Source: Bacteroidota bacterium
GTDB taxonomy: Bacteria; Bacteroidota; Bacteroidia; Chitinophagales; Saprospiraceae
Direction: 5' to 3'
Assembly (NCBI GenBank): GCA_029561355.1
Contig: JAKQJD010000633.1
Coordinates: 1 to 52,562, forward strand
DNA: 52,562 bases
In this document: one piece after another, positions 25,104-34,610 of the stretch
How positions within the stretch are numbered: the first letter of the stretch is position 1
How the letters are laid out: each line of letters starts with the position of its first letter
Notes under the pieces: model-generated
The model's database searches: none
What the model was told of the DNA's origin: nothing
Seen by the model: only the letters and a program-made list of their open reading frames with translations
Made by a program: the position numbers and the translations under genes

Positions 25104-25212
25104 GGATTGATTTATTGATTTGGTTCGGGTTCGCTGTCTGTTTAGTCATCCGATGACTCCAAGTCATCGGATGACTAAACAGACAGCGAACCCGAACCAA
25201 ATCAATAAATCC
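25104..25212. repeat. Perfect 48-bp inverted repeat with a 3-nt loop
   Basis: Arms 25111-25158 and 25162-25209 are exact complements over 48 bp around a CCA loop. The tip itself is nearly self-complementary (AGTCATCCGATGACT). The flanks carry TTTATTGATT words. It begins nine nucleotides after the stop of the secreted-protein gene. Confidence 0.93.
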
Positions 25213-25421
25213 CTATCAGTGGTTATGCAATTTGAGAAGTGTGTGCATCCGTTTAAAAACGCTCAAGTAAAGTAGCGTTATTTAAACCTACCATAACACA
25301 TCACGCAGCAACTTTTGCCCCTGCTTATTCGTTCTTTCCCTGTCATCCAAATATTTACCTGAAGGCGCTTCGCACTTCGCACCGGCGGCTTCGCACTGAA
25401 CACCGCACTTCGCAACCAACC
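25213..25421. other. Spacer upstream of the AsmA gene with GCGAAGT-type words
   Basis: From 25366 to 25415 the octamer family CTTCGCAC/CTTCGCAA is repeated, including the 15-mer CTTCGCACTTCGCAC. Its reverse complement is repeated at 41801-41880. I see no strong promoter match and no gene. Confidence 0.5.
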
Positions 25422-28400
25422 ATGAAAAAGATACTTTTCGGCATCGCGATTACCCTGCTGCTGCTCCTGGTCGCACTGGTTACCCTCCCCTACTTTTTTA
25501 AGGACGAAATCATTGCGCAGGTGAAAAAGGCTGCCAACGAAAGCCTGACTGCCACGGTGGAATTCAAGGACGTAGACGTGTCTGTTTTCCGCCATTTCCC
25601 TAAATTGTCTATCGGACTGGAAGGTCTCGACGTCACCAACGGCCCCGGCCCGTTTGAGGGCGTAAAACTGGTGCAATGCCCGCGCCTCGACGTAACGGTC
25701 GACCTCTGGTCGGCTATTTTCGGGAGTTCCGTGGTGGTGAACGGTCTCTTTTTCGAGCAACCCGATATCCGCGTGTACGCGCTCAGCAATGGCGCCGCCA
25801 ATTACGACATCACCAAACCCGACCCCGCCGGCACAACCGCCGCTTCTTCGGAAAGCAGCCCTGTCAAACTGGAGCGCTACGGCATTTCCGACGGTAAAAT
25901 CCTGTACGACGACCGCGGGCTCGACATGAAAGCCGAAATGAGCGGACTGGACCATACCGGCTCCGGCGAATTCACCGCCGATTTGTACGATTTCGTGATG
26001 GAAACGGCCATCAAACAACTGTCTGTCAACTACGGCGGCATCCAGTACCTCCGCAATGCCCGCGCCGACTGGCAAGCCACTTTGGGCGCCGACATGAAAA
26101 ACATGAAGTTTACTTTTAAGGAAAACGACTTGAAAGTGAACGACCTGGCGCTCATGCTCGACGGCTGGGTGCAAATGCCCGAAAACACCGAGGATATCCG
26201 CATGGACCTCACCTTCGGCACGCCCGCCAATACGTTTAAAAGCCTGCTCAGTATTATTCCCGGCGCTTACACCAAGGATTTCGGCGACGTGCAGGCCAAT
26301 GGCACCGTGCAATTTGCCGGCTTCGCCAAAGGCACTTACAATGAAACCGTATACCCCGCTTTCAAACTCGATTTCAAGGTGGGCAATGCTGATTTCAAAT
26401 ACCCGTCCCTGCCACTCGGCGTAACCAACATCAACGTCGACGCTTCTATCAACAGTCCGACGGCGCGCATGAACGACATGACGGTGAACATCCCGAAATT
26501 CAGCTTGCGCATCGGCTCCAACCCGCTGGAAGGTTATTTCAACCTCAAAACGCCGGAGTCGAACCCGACGGTGGATACCCGGATCAACGGCACGCTCAAC
26601 CTCGGCGAACTCTCCAAAGCCTTTCCGGTAGAAGGTGTGCAGGAACTGGCGGGGATCATCAAGGCCAATATGACGATTAAAGCCTCCATGAACCAGATCG
26701 ACCAGCAGCAATACGATCAGGTAAACATGGCCGGCGACTTCGCCATGACGGGCGTGAGTTACCGCGCCGCCGATATGCCGCCGGTAAAAATCAATCAACT
26801 CACCACCAGCCTGACGCCACAACGCGTTGATATACAAACGTTCGACGCCAAACTCGGCAAAAGCGACCTGCGCGCCTCCGGCAGTATCGACAACCTGCTG
26901 GCCTATTTCAGTACCAACAAAACCATGCGCGGCAACCTCAACTTTTCGTCGGCTTACTTCGATGCCAACGAATGGATGGAAGAGCCCGAACCCGCCGCCA
27001 CGGCCTCCAAAGTGCCCAGCGACGTGCCCGCAGCCGCCTCGGAAAAGGTGTTCGACCGCTGGGATTTCATGATGGATGGCAAGATCAATAAACTCAAATA
27101 TGACGTGTACGACCTGTCGGACGTGAGCATGAAAGGTCATTTTATGCCCAATAAAATGAGCATCGACGATTTCGGCATGAAAATCGGCGGCACCAGCGAC
27201 CTGCGCGGCTCCGGCCAGATCCTCAACGCATGGAACTATCTGTTTGATAACCAGACTGTTGCAGGCACCGTCAACCTGCAATCCACGTATTTCGACCTGA
27301 ACCAGTTCATGACCGACGATGCGCCGGCTGCCGGATCCAGTGCCGCCTCCGCCCCGCCCGCCGAATCGGTGGTGCCAGTGCCGGAAAACATGGACATGAC
27401 GATCAACGCCAATTTTGCCAAGGTCAAATACACCACTTACGATCTGAACAACCTCGACGGCAAGATTATCGTGAAAAACGAGGTGGCCAAACTACAGGAC
27501 TGCACCGCCAACCTGTTGGGCGGTCAGGTGGGCCTCAACGGCGAATACAACACGCAAAATCTGGCCAAACCGTCGTTCAACATGGACATGGCCCTGCAAA
27601 ACATGGGCTTCAAGGAGTCGTTCCAGAATTTTGTGACGGTAAAAACCCTCGCCCCGGTGGCACAACTCATCGACGGCAAATTCAACACGACCCTGTCTAT
27701 CAGCGGCCTGCTGGGTAAGGACATGACGCCGGATTTCAACACGCTGTCCGCAGCCGGTTTTCTGGAAACGATCAGCGCCGTGTTCAACAATTTCAAACCG
27801 ATGAACAACATCGCGGAGAAACTGAACGTGGAATACCTGAAAAAACTGGAACTGGGCAATACCAAAAACTGGTTCGAGATCAAGGACGGCCGCGTCACCA
27901 TCAAACCGTTCAACGTACAGGTGCGCGATATTTCCATGCAAATAGGCGGCTCGCACGGACTGAGCAGCGAGATGGCTTACCAGATCGTCACCAAAACCCC
28001 GCGCAAAACCCTGGAAAAGAGTGGTTTGGGCGCCGTCAATACCGGCCTGAATTTCCTGTCCAAAGAAGCCTCCAAAGCGGGTGTCAACATCGCGCAGGGT
28101 GAGTTTATCAACGTGCGTTTCGACCTCACAGGCTCCCTGTTCAATCCGAAAGTGGGTATGAAAATACTCGGTTCCGACGGACAAAGCACGATCAAGGAAG
28201 AAGCCGGCGCTACGGTACAGGCTACCGTCGATAAAGCCAAAGACTCCCTGACAAACGTCGCCAACCGCGAACTCGACAAGGCCAAGGATAAAGCCAAAGC
28301 CGCCGCCGACAGCCTCACCAACGTGGCCACCCAGAAAGCGAAAGAAGCCGCCGACAAAGCCACCCAGGAAGTAAAAGACAAGGTGGGCGAAAAGGTAGGC

Positions 28401-28517
28401 GACGAAGTGAATAAAAAAGCCGGCGAAGTGCTCGGCGACCAGGGCCAGAAAAAGGTGGAAGACGTGAAGAAAAAACTGGACGACTGGGATCCGTTTAAGA
28501 AGAAGAAAAAGAACTGA
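25422..28517 (+). CDS. AsmA-family protein with a long helical C-terminal tail
   Basis: AsmA-family proteins are anchored in the inner membrane by one N-terminal helix. They extend into the periplasm as long beta-groove structures linked to lipid transport and outer-membrane homeostasis. The 1031-aa product has the anchor ILFGIAITLLLLLVALVTLPYFF, then the AsmA N-terminal region (FKDVDVSVFRHFPKLSIGLEG). The AsmA-like C-terminal region lies around 760-920. The final 100 residues are unusual: Ala/Lys/Asp-rich 11-mer-like repeats (KAKDSLTNVANRELDKAKDK, AADSLTNVATQKAKEAADK) that look like an amphipathic, LEA-like helix, ending in a poly-Lys patch. ATG 25422 immediately precedes the anchor. It stands alone on the plus strand. 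Confidence 0.9.
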   Translation: MKKILFGIAITLLLLLVALVTLPYFFKDEIIAQVKKAANESLTATVEFKDVDVSVFRHFPKLSIGLEGLDVTNGPGPFEGVKLVQCPRLDVTVDLWSAIFGSSVVVNGLFFEQPDIRVYALSNGAANYDITKPDPAGTTAASSESSPVKLERYGISDGKILYDDRGLDMKAEMSGLDHTGSGEFTADLYDFVMETAIKQLSVNYGGIQYLRNARADWQATLGADMKNMKFTFKENDLKVNDLALMLDGWVQMPENTEDIRMDLTFGTPANTFKSLLSIIPGAYTKDFGDVQANGTVQFAGFAKGTYNETVYPAFKLDFKVGNADFKYPSLPLGVTNINVDASINSPTARMNDMTVNIPKFSLRIGSNPLEGYFNLKTPESNPTVDTRINGTLNLGELSKAFPVEGVQELAGIIKANMTIKASMNQIDQQQYDQVNMAGDFAMTGVSYRAADMPPVKINQLTTSLTPQRVDIQTFDAKLGKSDLRASGSIDNLLAYFSTNKTMRGNLNFSSAYFDANEWMEEPEPAATASKVPSDVPAAASEKVFDRWDFMMDGKINKLKYDVYDLSDVSMKGHFMPNKMSIDDFGMKIGGTSDLRGSGQILNAWNYLFDNQTVAGTVNLQSTYFDLNQFMTDDAPAAGSSAASAPPAESVVPVPENMDMTINANFAKVKYTTYDLNNLDGKIIVKNEVAKLQDCTANLLGGQVGLNGEYNTQNLAKPSFNMDMALQNMGFKESFQNFVTVKTLAPVAQLIDGKFNTTLSISGLLGKDMTPDFNTLSAAGFLETISAVFNNFKPMNNIAEKLNVEYLKKLELGNTKNWFEIKDGRVTIKPFNVQVRDISMQIGGSHGLSSEMAYQIVTKTPRKTLEKSGLGAVNTGLNFLSKEASKAGVNIAQGEFINVRFDLTGSLFNPKVGMKILGSDGQSTIKEEAGATVQATVDKAKDSLTNVANRELDKAKDKAKAAADSLTNVATQKAKEAADKATQEVKDKVGEKVGDEVNKKAGEVLGDQGQKKVEDVKKKLDDWDPFKKKKKN

Positions 28518-28522
28518 TTTCT

Positions 28523-28630
28523 GGTTATCCGTTATTGGTTATTTGTTATTAGTGCTGGTCACTTTCGGCCACTCTATTCGATTCAGCCAAGCATTACCAC
28601 CCTAATAACCAATAACTAATAACCAATAAC
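28523..28630. repeat. Spacer palindrome with heptamer arms, different core
   Basis: The left arm 28523-28552 (GGTTATC/CGTTATT/GGTTATT words) pairs with the right arm 28602-28630 (AATAACC/AATAACT words). The central 50 nt differ from the GTGTGCATTGC core of the 15-18 kb copies and pair poorly. It fills the gap between the AsmA gene and the next codirectional gene. Confidence 0.75.
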
Positions 28631-28634
28631 AAAA

Positions 28635-29306
28635 ATGAGTATTCCCATCTGGAAAAAATGGCTCTCCCACCTCACGCCCCTCACACTCGAGGAAACGGCG
28701 TCGGAACAGAATCCCGAACTGACCGTGCTGCTGTCGCGCGGGCGGGTACAGTTGCTCAGCGGCAACGCCATTTACTCCTGGGATGACCTGTACCAGAATT
28801 TTCTGATCGCTTTTGATCGGCTGAAGATCGAGGACGAGGCATTTCAGGACGTGCTGGTGCTCGGTCTCGGCCTGGGTTCCATTCCCTACATGCTGGAAAA
28901 GGTGTTCCACCGCGACTACTATTACACCGCCGTGGAATGGGATGAAACCATCTCCGAACTGGCCAACAAGTACACCCTATCCCGCCTGAAAAGCGCCGTA
29001 GACGTGATTACCGGCGACGCGGAAATTTTCGTGGACGTGACGGAAGAACAATACGACATGGTGATCATCGATATTTTCGAGGATGAGATCACCCCGCCGC
29101 AATTCTGTACCGTTGAATTTCTGGAAACTTGCCGCGACTTGCTGAAACCCAACGGCATGATCCTGTTCAACCGCCTGCACGGAGAAGACAGCGCCGTGCG
29201 GAGTGTAACCGAGCGTTTTTTTGAACGCACCTTTAAAAAGGTATTTCCCGAAGCGGCGTATATCGACACGAAGGGGAACTGGATTTTGTGGAGCCGGAAA
29301 CCTTGA
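28635..29306 (+). CDS. Spermidine-synthase-fold / class I SAM-dependent methyltransferase-like protein
   Basis: The 223-aa product has a Rossmann core with VLVLGLGLGSIPYML (motif I), AVEWDETISELANKY (acidic residue of motif II), VITGDAEIFV and YDMVIIDIFEDEITP. This order resembles polyamine aminopropyltransferases and their relatives. The spermidine synthase GGGDGG signature is not present in that form, so aminopropyl transfer is doubtful. It ends 10 nt before the convergent histidine kinase gene. Confidence 0.78.
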   Translation: MSIPIWKKWLSHLTPLTLEETASEQNPELTVLLSRGRVQLLSGNAIYSWDDLYQNFLIAFDRLKIEDEAFQDVLVLGLGLGSIPYMLEKVFHRDYYYTAVEWDETISELANKYTLSRLKSAVDVITGDAEIFVDVTEEQYDMVIIDIFEDEITPPQFCTVEFLETCRDLLKPNGMILFNRLHGEDSAVRSVTERFFERTFKKVFPEAAYIDTKGNWILWSRKP

Positions 29307-29316
29307 TGGTAGTACC

Positions 29317-32061
29317 TCACCCTACCGGCAAATAAATATCAAACGTCGCACCCTGCCCCAGTTCGCCCGTAGCAGTAATTAGCCCGTGGTGGTTTTCCAC
29401 AATTTTTTTGACGATGGCGAGCCCGATACCCGTACCGGCATAGTCCTGCCTGCCGTGCAGGCGCTGAAAAAGTTCAAAAATCCGGTCGCTGAAATGTTGT
29501 TCGAAGCCGATGCCGTTGTCGGCGATGCGGATATGACAATAGATGACCTCCGGAGAAAGCTTAGGATTGGGGAGTTTTGCGCCCCTGGCGATGTTGTCCG
29601 TTATTTTGATGAGCGGGAGGCGTGCGGGGTCCGAAAATTTCAGGGCATTGCTGATCAGGTTTTGCAGCAGTTGGCGGAACTGAAAAGGTATAATCGGCAC
29701 GTCGCACAGATTCGATGCTTCGACGGTGGCATGTTTGTGCAGGATTTCCTCTTTCAAATCGTCTTTCACCTCCTCCACGATCGTGTTCAGGTTGGTGATT
29801 TCGAATTTTCGTTCGCTGGTATTGGTTCGGGAATATGCCAGCAGGTCGTCGATGAGCGTCTGCATGCGTTCCGCCGCATTTTGCATTCTTTTAAATAACT
29901 CCTTGCCATTGGCGGACAGGTTGTTGTGTTCTTTGTCGATGATCCGGGAAGCGAAGGTCTGGATTTTACGGAGCGGCTCCTGCAGGTCGTGGCTGGAGAT
30001 GTAGGCGAATGATTGCAGTTCCTTGTTCATTTTGTCCAGTTCGAGGTTGTTCTCCTCCAGTTCACGGGTGCGTTCCAGCACCAGCCGTTCCAGTTCTTCG
30101 GCAAAGGTTTTTTGTTCCTGAATATCGGTGCTGGTGCCTACCCACATGCGGATTCTGCCGTGTTCATCTTTTTGCGGCACGGCGCGGCTCAATTGCCAGC
30201 GGTATTCGCCGGTGTGTTTGCGGAAGCGGTGTTCGAATAAAAAATCCTTGCCTGTGGTGACCGACAACATCCATTCCCGGATGTTCCGTTCCCGGTCGTC
30301 GGGATGTACGATTTGTAGCCAGCCGTCTTTGTCGAGTTGTTCCTGCGTCAGGCCCGAATAATCAAAAACGGAGCGGTTGAAGTAGTTCAGGTTGCCTTGC
30401 ACGTCGGCCGTCCAGATGTGCTGGGGCAGAGAATCGGCCAGGAGACGGAACCGTTTTTCGCTTTCCTGCATCTGTTTGTTCAGCAATGCCTGCGACGTCA
30501 CTTCGGTAGCGATGATGCCGATACCGTCCACTTCGCCGAATATGTTTTTTTGCGGATAGAGTAAAAAATTGTAGTACCGGAGTTGCATTGCACCGTTCTG
30601 GAGGATGTTGACGGGCGTTTCTACGGCATTGAACGGCACACCCGTTTGATACACCCTGCTGAAAACTTCCCGGTATCCCTGTTCGGCCAGTTCGGGCAGC
30701 GCTTCGAAATAGGGTTGCCCCATAATGCTTTTGCCTTTCCCCCAAATCTCGATAATAGCGTCGTTGGCAATAGTGATGATCATATCCTCCCCGTATAAAA
30801 TGCCAATAGCCGAAGGGGACGAATAAATCAGGTTGTGGTAGCGGGATTGACTTTCTTCAATTTTCTTTCGCGACCATACCCGTTCCGTTACGTCGTTCAC
30901 GGTGGCGATCACACCGGACACCTTGCCTTCCGGGTCCAGCAAAGGAGAGTATTCGAAATCGACATAAAACGTTCGTTTTCCGCTCTCATCCTGGACGTAG
31001 GAAACGGCTTCCGATTCGCGGTATACTTCCCCAGTTTTATAAACCTGGTCGAGCAGCGCCGGGAATTTCTGATCCTTTATTTCCGGAAAAACGTCGACAA
31101 ATCTTTTGCCGGAAAGATCCTGACCCACCCTATTCCACCTTTTCAGCATGGCCGTATTGGCAATTTCGATAATCTGCTCCGGACCTCTCAACACCACCAT
31201 GGCCATAGGCGCCTGGATGACCAGGCTACGAAACCAGGCCTCGCTCGCTTCAATTTGTCTTCGTGCATTCACTTGCCAGGTCACTTCGGAAGCCACGGCT
31301 ATAATACCGGAAATAGTGCCGTCGGGTTCTTTCAGCGGTTCGTACACGAAATTGATATAGGTCGTTTCCAGGTTTCCGTTGCGTGGAAGTTTGACGGGCC
31401 TTTCATAGGCAACGTATTTTTCGCCGGTGTGGAATACGCCGTCTATCAGTTCTTCCAGCCCTTGTCCTTTTGCCTCGGGCAAACCTTCGAAAATGGGTTT
31501 CCCGCTGACTTCGTTTTCCGTTTTGCCCCACAATTCCAGCATGCGTTCATTGGCAATTTCGACCACGTGTTTTTTTCCTTTAAAAATGCACATGGCCACG
31601 GGCGCCTGTTTGATGTTGTTCAGAAAACGCCGGTTCGTTTCTTTCACCTCGTCCTCCATGTACCTCCTCTCCGTGATATTCTTGCCGATCGTGGCATATC
31701 CGGCAGGCTTTCCGGCAGCATCGGTGAGCAGTACGACATTGTAAATCATCCACAGCGTTTCACCCGTCTTAAAATGCCTGAAACGGATTTCACATTCGTT
31801 TTTACCAGATTTTATTACCTCGGGGAAAAACCGTTTTGTAATAAAGTCCACGTCTTCCGGAAAGAAAAAATCCTGCACGCGGGTTTGTTGCAATTGCTCC
31901 AGCGAATCCAGTCCCACCAGTTGAAGTCCTTCCGTGTTTACATAGGAAGGCACAAAATCCATATCGCAGATCCCGATAAAATCCGTCATGTTCTCCACTA
32001 CAAACTGAAATAGTTCGGGTGGAACGGGCGGCATATTCTTTTCGGGGTTGTTGATCTCCAT
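29317..32061 (-). CDS. Soluble multi-PAS sensor histidine kinase
   Basis: The 914-aa product has five consecutive PAS/PAC modules (roughly 10-135, 138-262, 265-392, 395-520 and 524-650) and a coiled-coil linker. The HisKA domain has the phospho-acceptor His691 in SSHDLQEPLRKIQ. The HATPase domain has N-box NLISNALKFS (from Asn801), G1 ADNGIGF (Asp848) and G2 GTGIGLAIVKKIVENH. No membrane helix or signal peptide is visible, so it should sense something in the cytoplasm. No receiver or DNA-binding partner is encoded nearby; it is an orphan kinase. A possible minus-strand -7 (TATATTTG, 32174-32167) lies upstream. Confidence 0.95.
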   Translation of the reverse strand: MEINNPEKNMPPVPPELFQFVVENMTDFIGICDMDFVPSYVNTEGLQLVGLDSLEQLQQTRVQDFFFPEDVDFITKRFFPEVIKSGKNECEIRFRHFKTGETLWMIYNVVLLTDAAGKPAGYATIGKNITERRYMEDEVKETNRRFLNNIKQAPVAMCIFKGKKHVVEIANERMLELWGKTENEVSGKPIFEGLPEAKGQGLEELIDGVFHTGEKYVAYERPVKLPRNGNLETTYINFVYEPLKEPDGTISGIIAVASEVTWQVNARRQIEASEAWFRSLVIQAPMAMVVLRGPEQIIEIANTAMLKRWNRVGQDLSGKRFVDVFPEIKDQKFPALLDQVYKTGEVYRESEAVSYVQDESGKRTFYVDFEYSPLLDPEGKVSGVIATVNDVTERVWSRKKIEESQSRYHNLIYSSPSAIGILYGEDMIITIANDAIIEIWGKGKSIMGQPYFEALPELAEQGYREVFSRVYQTGVPFNAVETPVNILQNGAMQLRYYNFLLYPQKNIFGEVDGIGIIATEVTSQALLNKQMQESEKRFRLLADSLPQHIWTADVQGNLNYFNRSVFDYSGLTQEQLDKDGWLQIVHPDDRERNIREWMLSVTTGKDFLFEHRFRKHTGEYRWQLSRAVPQKDEHGRIRMWVGTSTDIQEQKTFAEELERLVLERTRELEENNLELDKMNKELQSFAYISSHDLQEPLRKIQTFASRIIDKEHNNLSANGKELFKRMQNAAERMQTLIDDLLAYSRTNTSERKFEITNLNTIVEEVKDDLKEEILHKHATVEASNLCDVPIIPFQFRQLLQNLISNALKFSDPARLPLIKITDNIARGAKLPNPKLSPEVIYCHIRIADNGIGFEQHFSDRIFELFQRLHGRQDYAGTGIGLAIVKKIVENHHGLITATGELGQGATFDIYLPVG

Positions 32062-32256
32062 TCATTCTTTGTTTATACTTCAATTACGAAAAAACGCATT
32101 GGATGGTATTAAAAACTGGGCAGTCATTTGCAGGCGGCAAACTGATAAAAGTAGTGTTCCCTCAAACAAATATAATATTAAAACGGCAGCGTGTAAGAGT
32201 GGTTTCCGGCAGTGTATTGTTAAGAGAATATGGTTGTCAAATGTCATTTAGGAATA

Positions 32257-32288
32257 ATTGGGAACCCGAAGGAGTGTTTGTATGTTTA
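32257..32288 (+). promoter_or_regulatory. Promoter of the methyltransferase gene
   Basis: ATTG at 32257-32260 and TATGTTTA at 32281-32288 are 20 nt apart, each one base from consensus. Transcription would begin near 32295, only about 15 nt before the ATG at 32310. This supports the short form of the gene. Confidence 0.4.
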
Positions 32289-32309
32289 TGGCCGCTCAAT
32301 CCATTCGTT

Positions 32310-32936
32310 ATGAACGTACAACAATCCTACAACCTCTGGTCTGCTCAATATGATACGAATAAAAACAGGACCCGCGATCTTGAAGCCCGCGTATTAAGGT
32401 CAACCCTGCAAAATATTCCGGTAAATAACTGTCTGGAAATAGGCTGCGGCACCGGCAAAAACACGGAGTGGCTGGTTAGCCAGGCAGCACGCGTTACGGC
32501 GGTAGATCTGTCGGAAGGGATGCTGGACGTAGCACGCAGCAAGATCGCGTCGGCCCGGGTGGAATTCCGGCAAGCCGATATTACGCAGGACTGGGATTTC
32601 GGTGCAGGTGATTACGACCTTGTCACGTTCAGCCTGGTGCTGGAACACATCGAACACCTGGAGCCCGTTTTTCGGGAGGCCGCACAGGCGCTTGTTCCCG
32701 GCGGCTACGTGTATGTAGGTGAATTACACCCGTTTAAACAATACACCGGCACCAAAGCCCGCTTCGATACGGAGCAAGGCCGGCAGGAAGTGCCTTGTTT
32801 CAATCATCATATTTCCGATTTCCTTCAGGCTGCGGAAGTAAACGGGCTGGAACTGGTGCAACTGGAGGAGCATTTCGACGACGACGATCGGACGACCATT
32901 CCCAGGGTTGTGACTTTTTTGATGCGGAAACGTTGA
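32310..32936 (+). CDS. Class I SAM-dependent methyltransferase (methyltransferase type 11-like)
   Basis: The 208-aa product has motif I CLEIGCGTGKNTEWL, motif II VDLSEGMLDVARSKI, the post-II QADITQDW and motif III-like LVPGGYVYVGELHPF. The substrate is unknown; the overall shape is that of UbiE or bacterial small-molecule methyltransferases. ATG 32310 (MNVQQSYNLWSAQYD) is preferred over an in-frame ATG at 32103, because the extra 69 residues have no methyltransferase character and would overlap the divergent kinase promoter region. Confidence 0.88.
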   Translation: MNVQQSYNLWSAQYDTNKNRTRDLEARVLRSTLQNIPVNNCLEIGCGTGKNTEWLVSQAARVTAVDLSEGMLDVARSKIASARVEFRQADITQDWDFGAGDYDLVTFSLVLEHIEHLEPVFREAAQALVPGGYVYVGELHPFKQYTGTKARFDTEQGRQEVPCFNHHISDFLQAAEVNGLELVQLEEHFDDDDRTTIPRVVTFLMRKR

Positions 32937-32950
32937 TATTTTTGCGGCGC

Positions 32951-32990
32951 CCTTTTTTTATAACCACAAGGGCTCCAGGGCACGAACACC
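32951..32990. repeat. Half of an ACCACAAG...GGCACGAAC spacer element
   Basis: The stretch TTTTTATAACCACAAGGGC followed by GGGCACGAAC resembles one outer arm of the palindromes at 11766 and 20779. No complementary arm lies before the next gene, so it looks like a solo or decayed half. Confidence 0.45.
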
Positions 32991-33038
32991 CCAAACTTCG
33001 GGTCATCCGTTTTCCATCGTTTAAACTACAACACGTTC

Positions 33039-33824
33039 ATGAAACTCCTGTCCGTTTTCATTGCCTTGCTATTTTCCCTCCAGTGTTATGCCGGCGGCCC
33101 CGAAATGGTTGTTTACAAAGCCAAATACGTGCTTAGAAACGGAGAAACCGTTACCGGATCCATTCTGGTCATTGATATGGATGAACATTCCCACCTCGAT
33201 GATAATACGCATATCAACAAATTCTGCAACGACCTGGAGTTTCAGCGGATGATCAATACCTATTTTTACAACGAGCGGCATCAGATCGAATTCACCGTTT
33301 ACAAAAATCTGTACAACGTTAAATACAATAAATCAGCCTTATTAAACCAGCCCAACGGATCGCCCATGCCTTGCATGTTTTCGGATTCCAGTTCGCTTGT
33401 TTCCCTGAACCTGGACAGCGTTAAATATACCGTTTTCCTGAGCGCGGAAATTCCCGACTGGCACCCGGAGATCAGTTTTCAGGTGTTCGACGAACGCACC
33501 AGCCGGAGGATGCAGGACAATGAAGTGCTTAATTTCACCTACCTGTACCACGATCCCGTTCCCGAAACGCCCGGTGGAAACGATTATCATGTTTTTAACG
33601 GCTATCTGGCATTGAATTACAACAAAGACATTTCCCTTGCTCAACTTAAAAAGGAAGTAGAGCGCATATCCCCTGAAATCTATGCCCTGGAACTACAATT
33701 AGTCCGTGATCAGAAAATACCCGGAGAAAAGTATTACCGGGAAAAGCAACGCATTGCCCAGTCTATCATGTCGCGGCTCCTGCAAAAAGGTATTGTTCTG
33801 TTAGAAGTTATTGACATCGGTTAA
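33039..33824 (+). CDS. Secreted protein, unknown function
   Basis: The 261-aa product has a signal peptide (MKLLSVFIALLFSLQCYAGG) and a beta-rich body with few cysteines. Its C-terminal portion is helical and charged (REKQRIAQSIMSRLLQKGI). I recognise no domain. Its stop codon overlaps the convergent NeuD-like gene by 4 nt, so both lack room for a separate terminator. Confidence 0.8.
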   Translation: MKLLSVFIALLFSLQCYAGGPEMVVYKAKYVLRNGETVTGSILVIDMDEHSHLDDNTHINKFCNDLEFQRMINTYFYNERHQIEFTVYKNLYNVKYNKSALLNQPNGSPMPCMFSDSSSLVSLNLDSVKYTVFLSAEIPDWHPEISFQVFDERTSRRMQDNEVLNFTYLYHDPVPETPGGNDYHVFNGYLALNYNKDISLAQLKKEVERISPEIYALELQLVRDQKIPGEKYYREKQRIAQSIMSRLLQKGIVLLEVIDIG

Positions 33825-34495
33825 CCCGGACTGATCTCCCGGATCACCTTCGCCGGGTTTCCATACGCAATCACGCCTGCCGGGATATCCCGTGTCACCA
33901 GCGAACCTGCCCCGATAATGGAACCTGCTCCAATCGTGATCTGGTCGACGACTGTTGCACCCGCACCAATTGTTACGCCCGCGCCGATACGGCAGGCGCC
34001 CGCAACGTTGGCGCCCGGATTAACCGTAGCGAAGCGCTCCAGCACGGTATGGTGACCGATGCTGACGTTTCTGTTCACCACCACAAAATCCTGTAGTTCG
34101 GCAAATGGCGCCACTACCGACAAAGGGCTGATATGTACGCCCCGGCCTAGCAGGGCGGTTAGTGCAACCACAGCCGAAGGATGAATGGTGTTGAAATATC
34201 TGTCTTCCGTAATACCAAACCGTTCCCGGAAAAATTCAAAAATGGGCCGACGTCCCTTACCAATAGAACCGACGATGCAGGGAACCTCCGGCGCAGGTGT
34301 CCAGTCGCTGTAAAAATGAACTGCACTGTGTACGCCCGGCGTTTCGAATGCATACGCCAGGGAGGTATTTTGCTCCGGCGGCAGATTGGCGATGATGTCT
34401 GCGCGCAGCTCCTGTTCCGGGCACATGGCTGCCAGGCAGTCGAGTAGCACCGAGATGCCGAAGTTGCTTTGGCCCAGGATTTGGAATTGATGCAT
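33821..34495 (-). CDS. NeuD-like hexapeptide-repeat acetyltransferase
   Basis: The 224-aa product has an N-terminal PglD/NeuD-like nucleotide-fold part. A left-handed beta-helix follows from about 105, with regular hexapeptides (GRGVHISPLSVVAP, NVSIGHHTVLE, ATVNPGANVAGACRIGAG). The end is GAGSLVTRDIPAGVIAYGNPAKVIRE. Such enzymes acetylate amino sugars or related surface-glycan precursors from acetyl-CoA. The first half lacks the usual G-x-G-G start of PglD, so the substrate-binding part is divergent. It lies downstream of the BKACE gene on the same strand, with a palindrome between them. Confidence 0.85.
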   Translation of the reverse strand: MHQFQILGQSNFGISVLLDCLAAMCPEQELRADIIANLPPEQNTSLAYAFETPGVHSAVHFYSDWTPAPEVPCIVGSIGKGRRPIFEFFRERFGITEDRYFNTIHPSAVVALTALLGRGVHISPLSVVAPFAELQDFVVVNRNVSIGHHTVLERFATVNPGANVAGACRIGAGVTIGAGATVVDQITIGAGSIIGAGSLVTRDIPAGVIAYGNPAKVIREISPG

Positions 34496-34511
34496 GATGG
34501 TTAGGTTTATT

Positions 34512-34610
34512 ATTATTGGTTATTGGTTATTGGTTATTAGGTTGGTAACTTTTGGCCTTGTTGCTAACCGGATCCAAGGGTTACCAACCTAATAACTAAT
34601 AACCAATAAC
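34512..34610. repeat. Spacer palindrome with heptamer arms, core GTTGGTAAC
   Basis: The left arm 34512-34555 (GGTTATT heptamers then AGGTTGGTAACTTTTGG) pairs with the right arm 34574-34610 (CCAAGGGTTACCAACCT then AATAACT/AATAACC). The heptamers match those at 15.3, 16.3, 18.6 and 28.5 kb, but the core is different. It ends 4 nt before the stop of the BKACE gene. Confidence 0.87.

Noticed and set aside
25278..27281. 667-aa minus-strand reading frame
   Set aside because: It lies antisense to the AsmA gene, has no recognisable domain or signal peptide, and is explained by the codon bias of the real gene.
32103..32309. N-terminal extension of the methyltransferase
   Set aside because: The extra 69 residues look non-coding and overlap the promoter-like sequence at 32257-32288.
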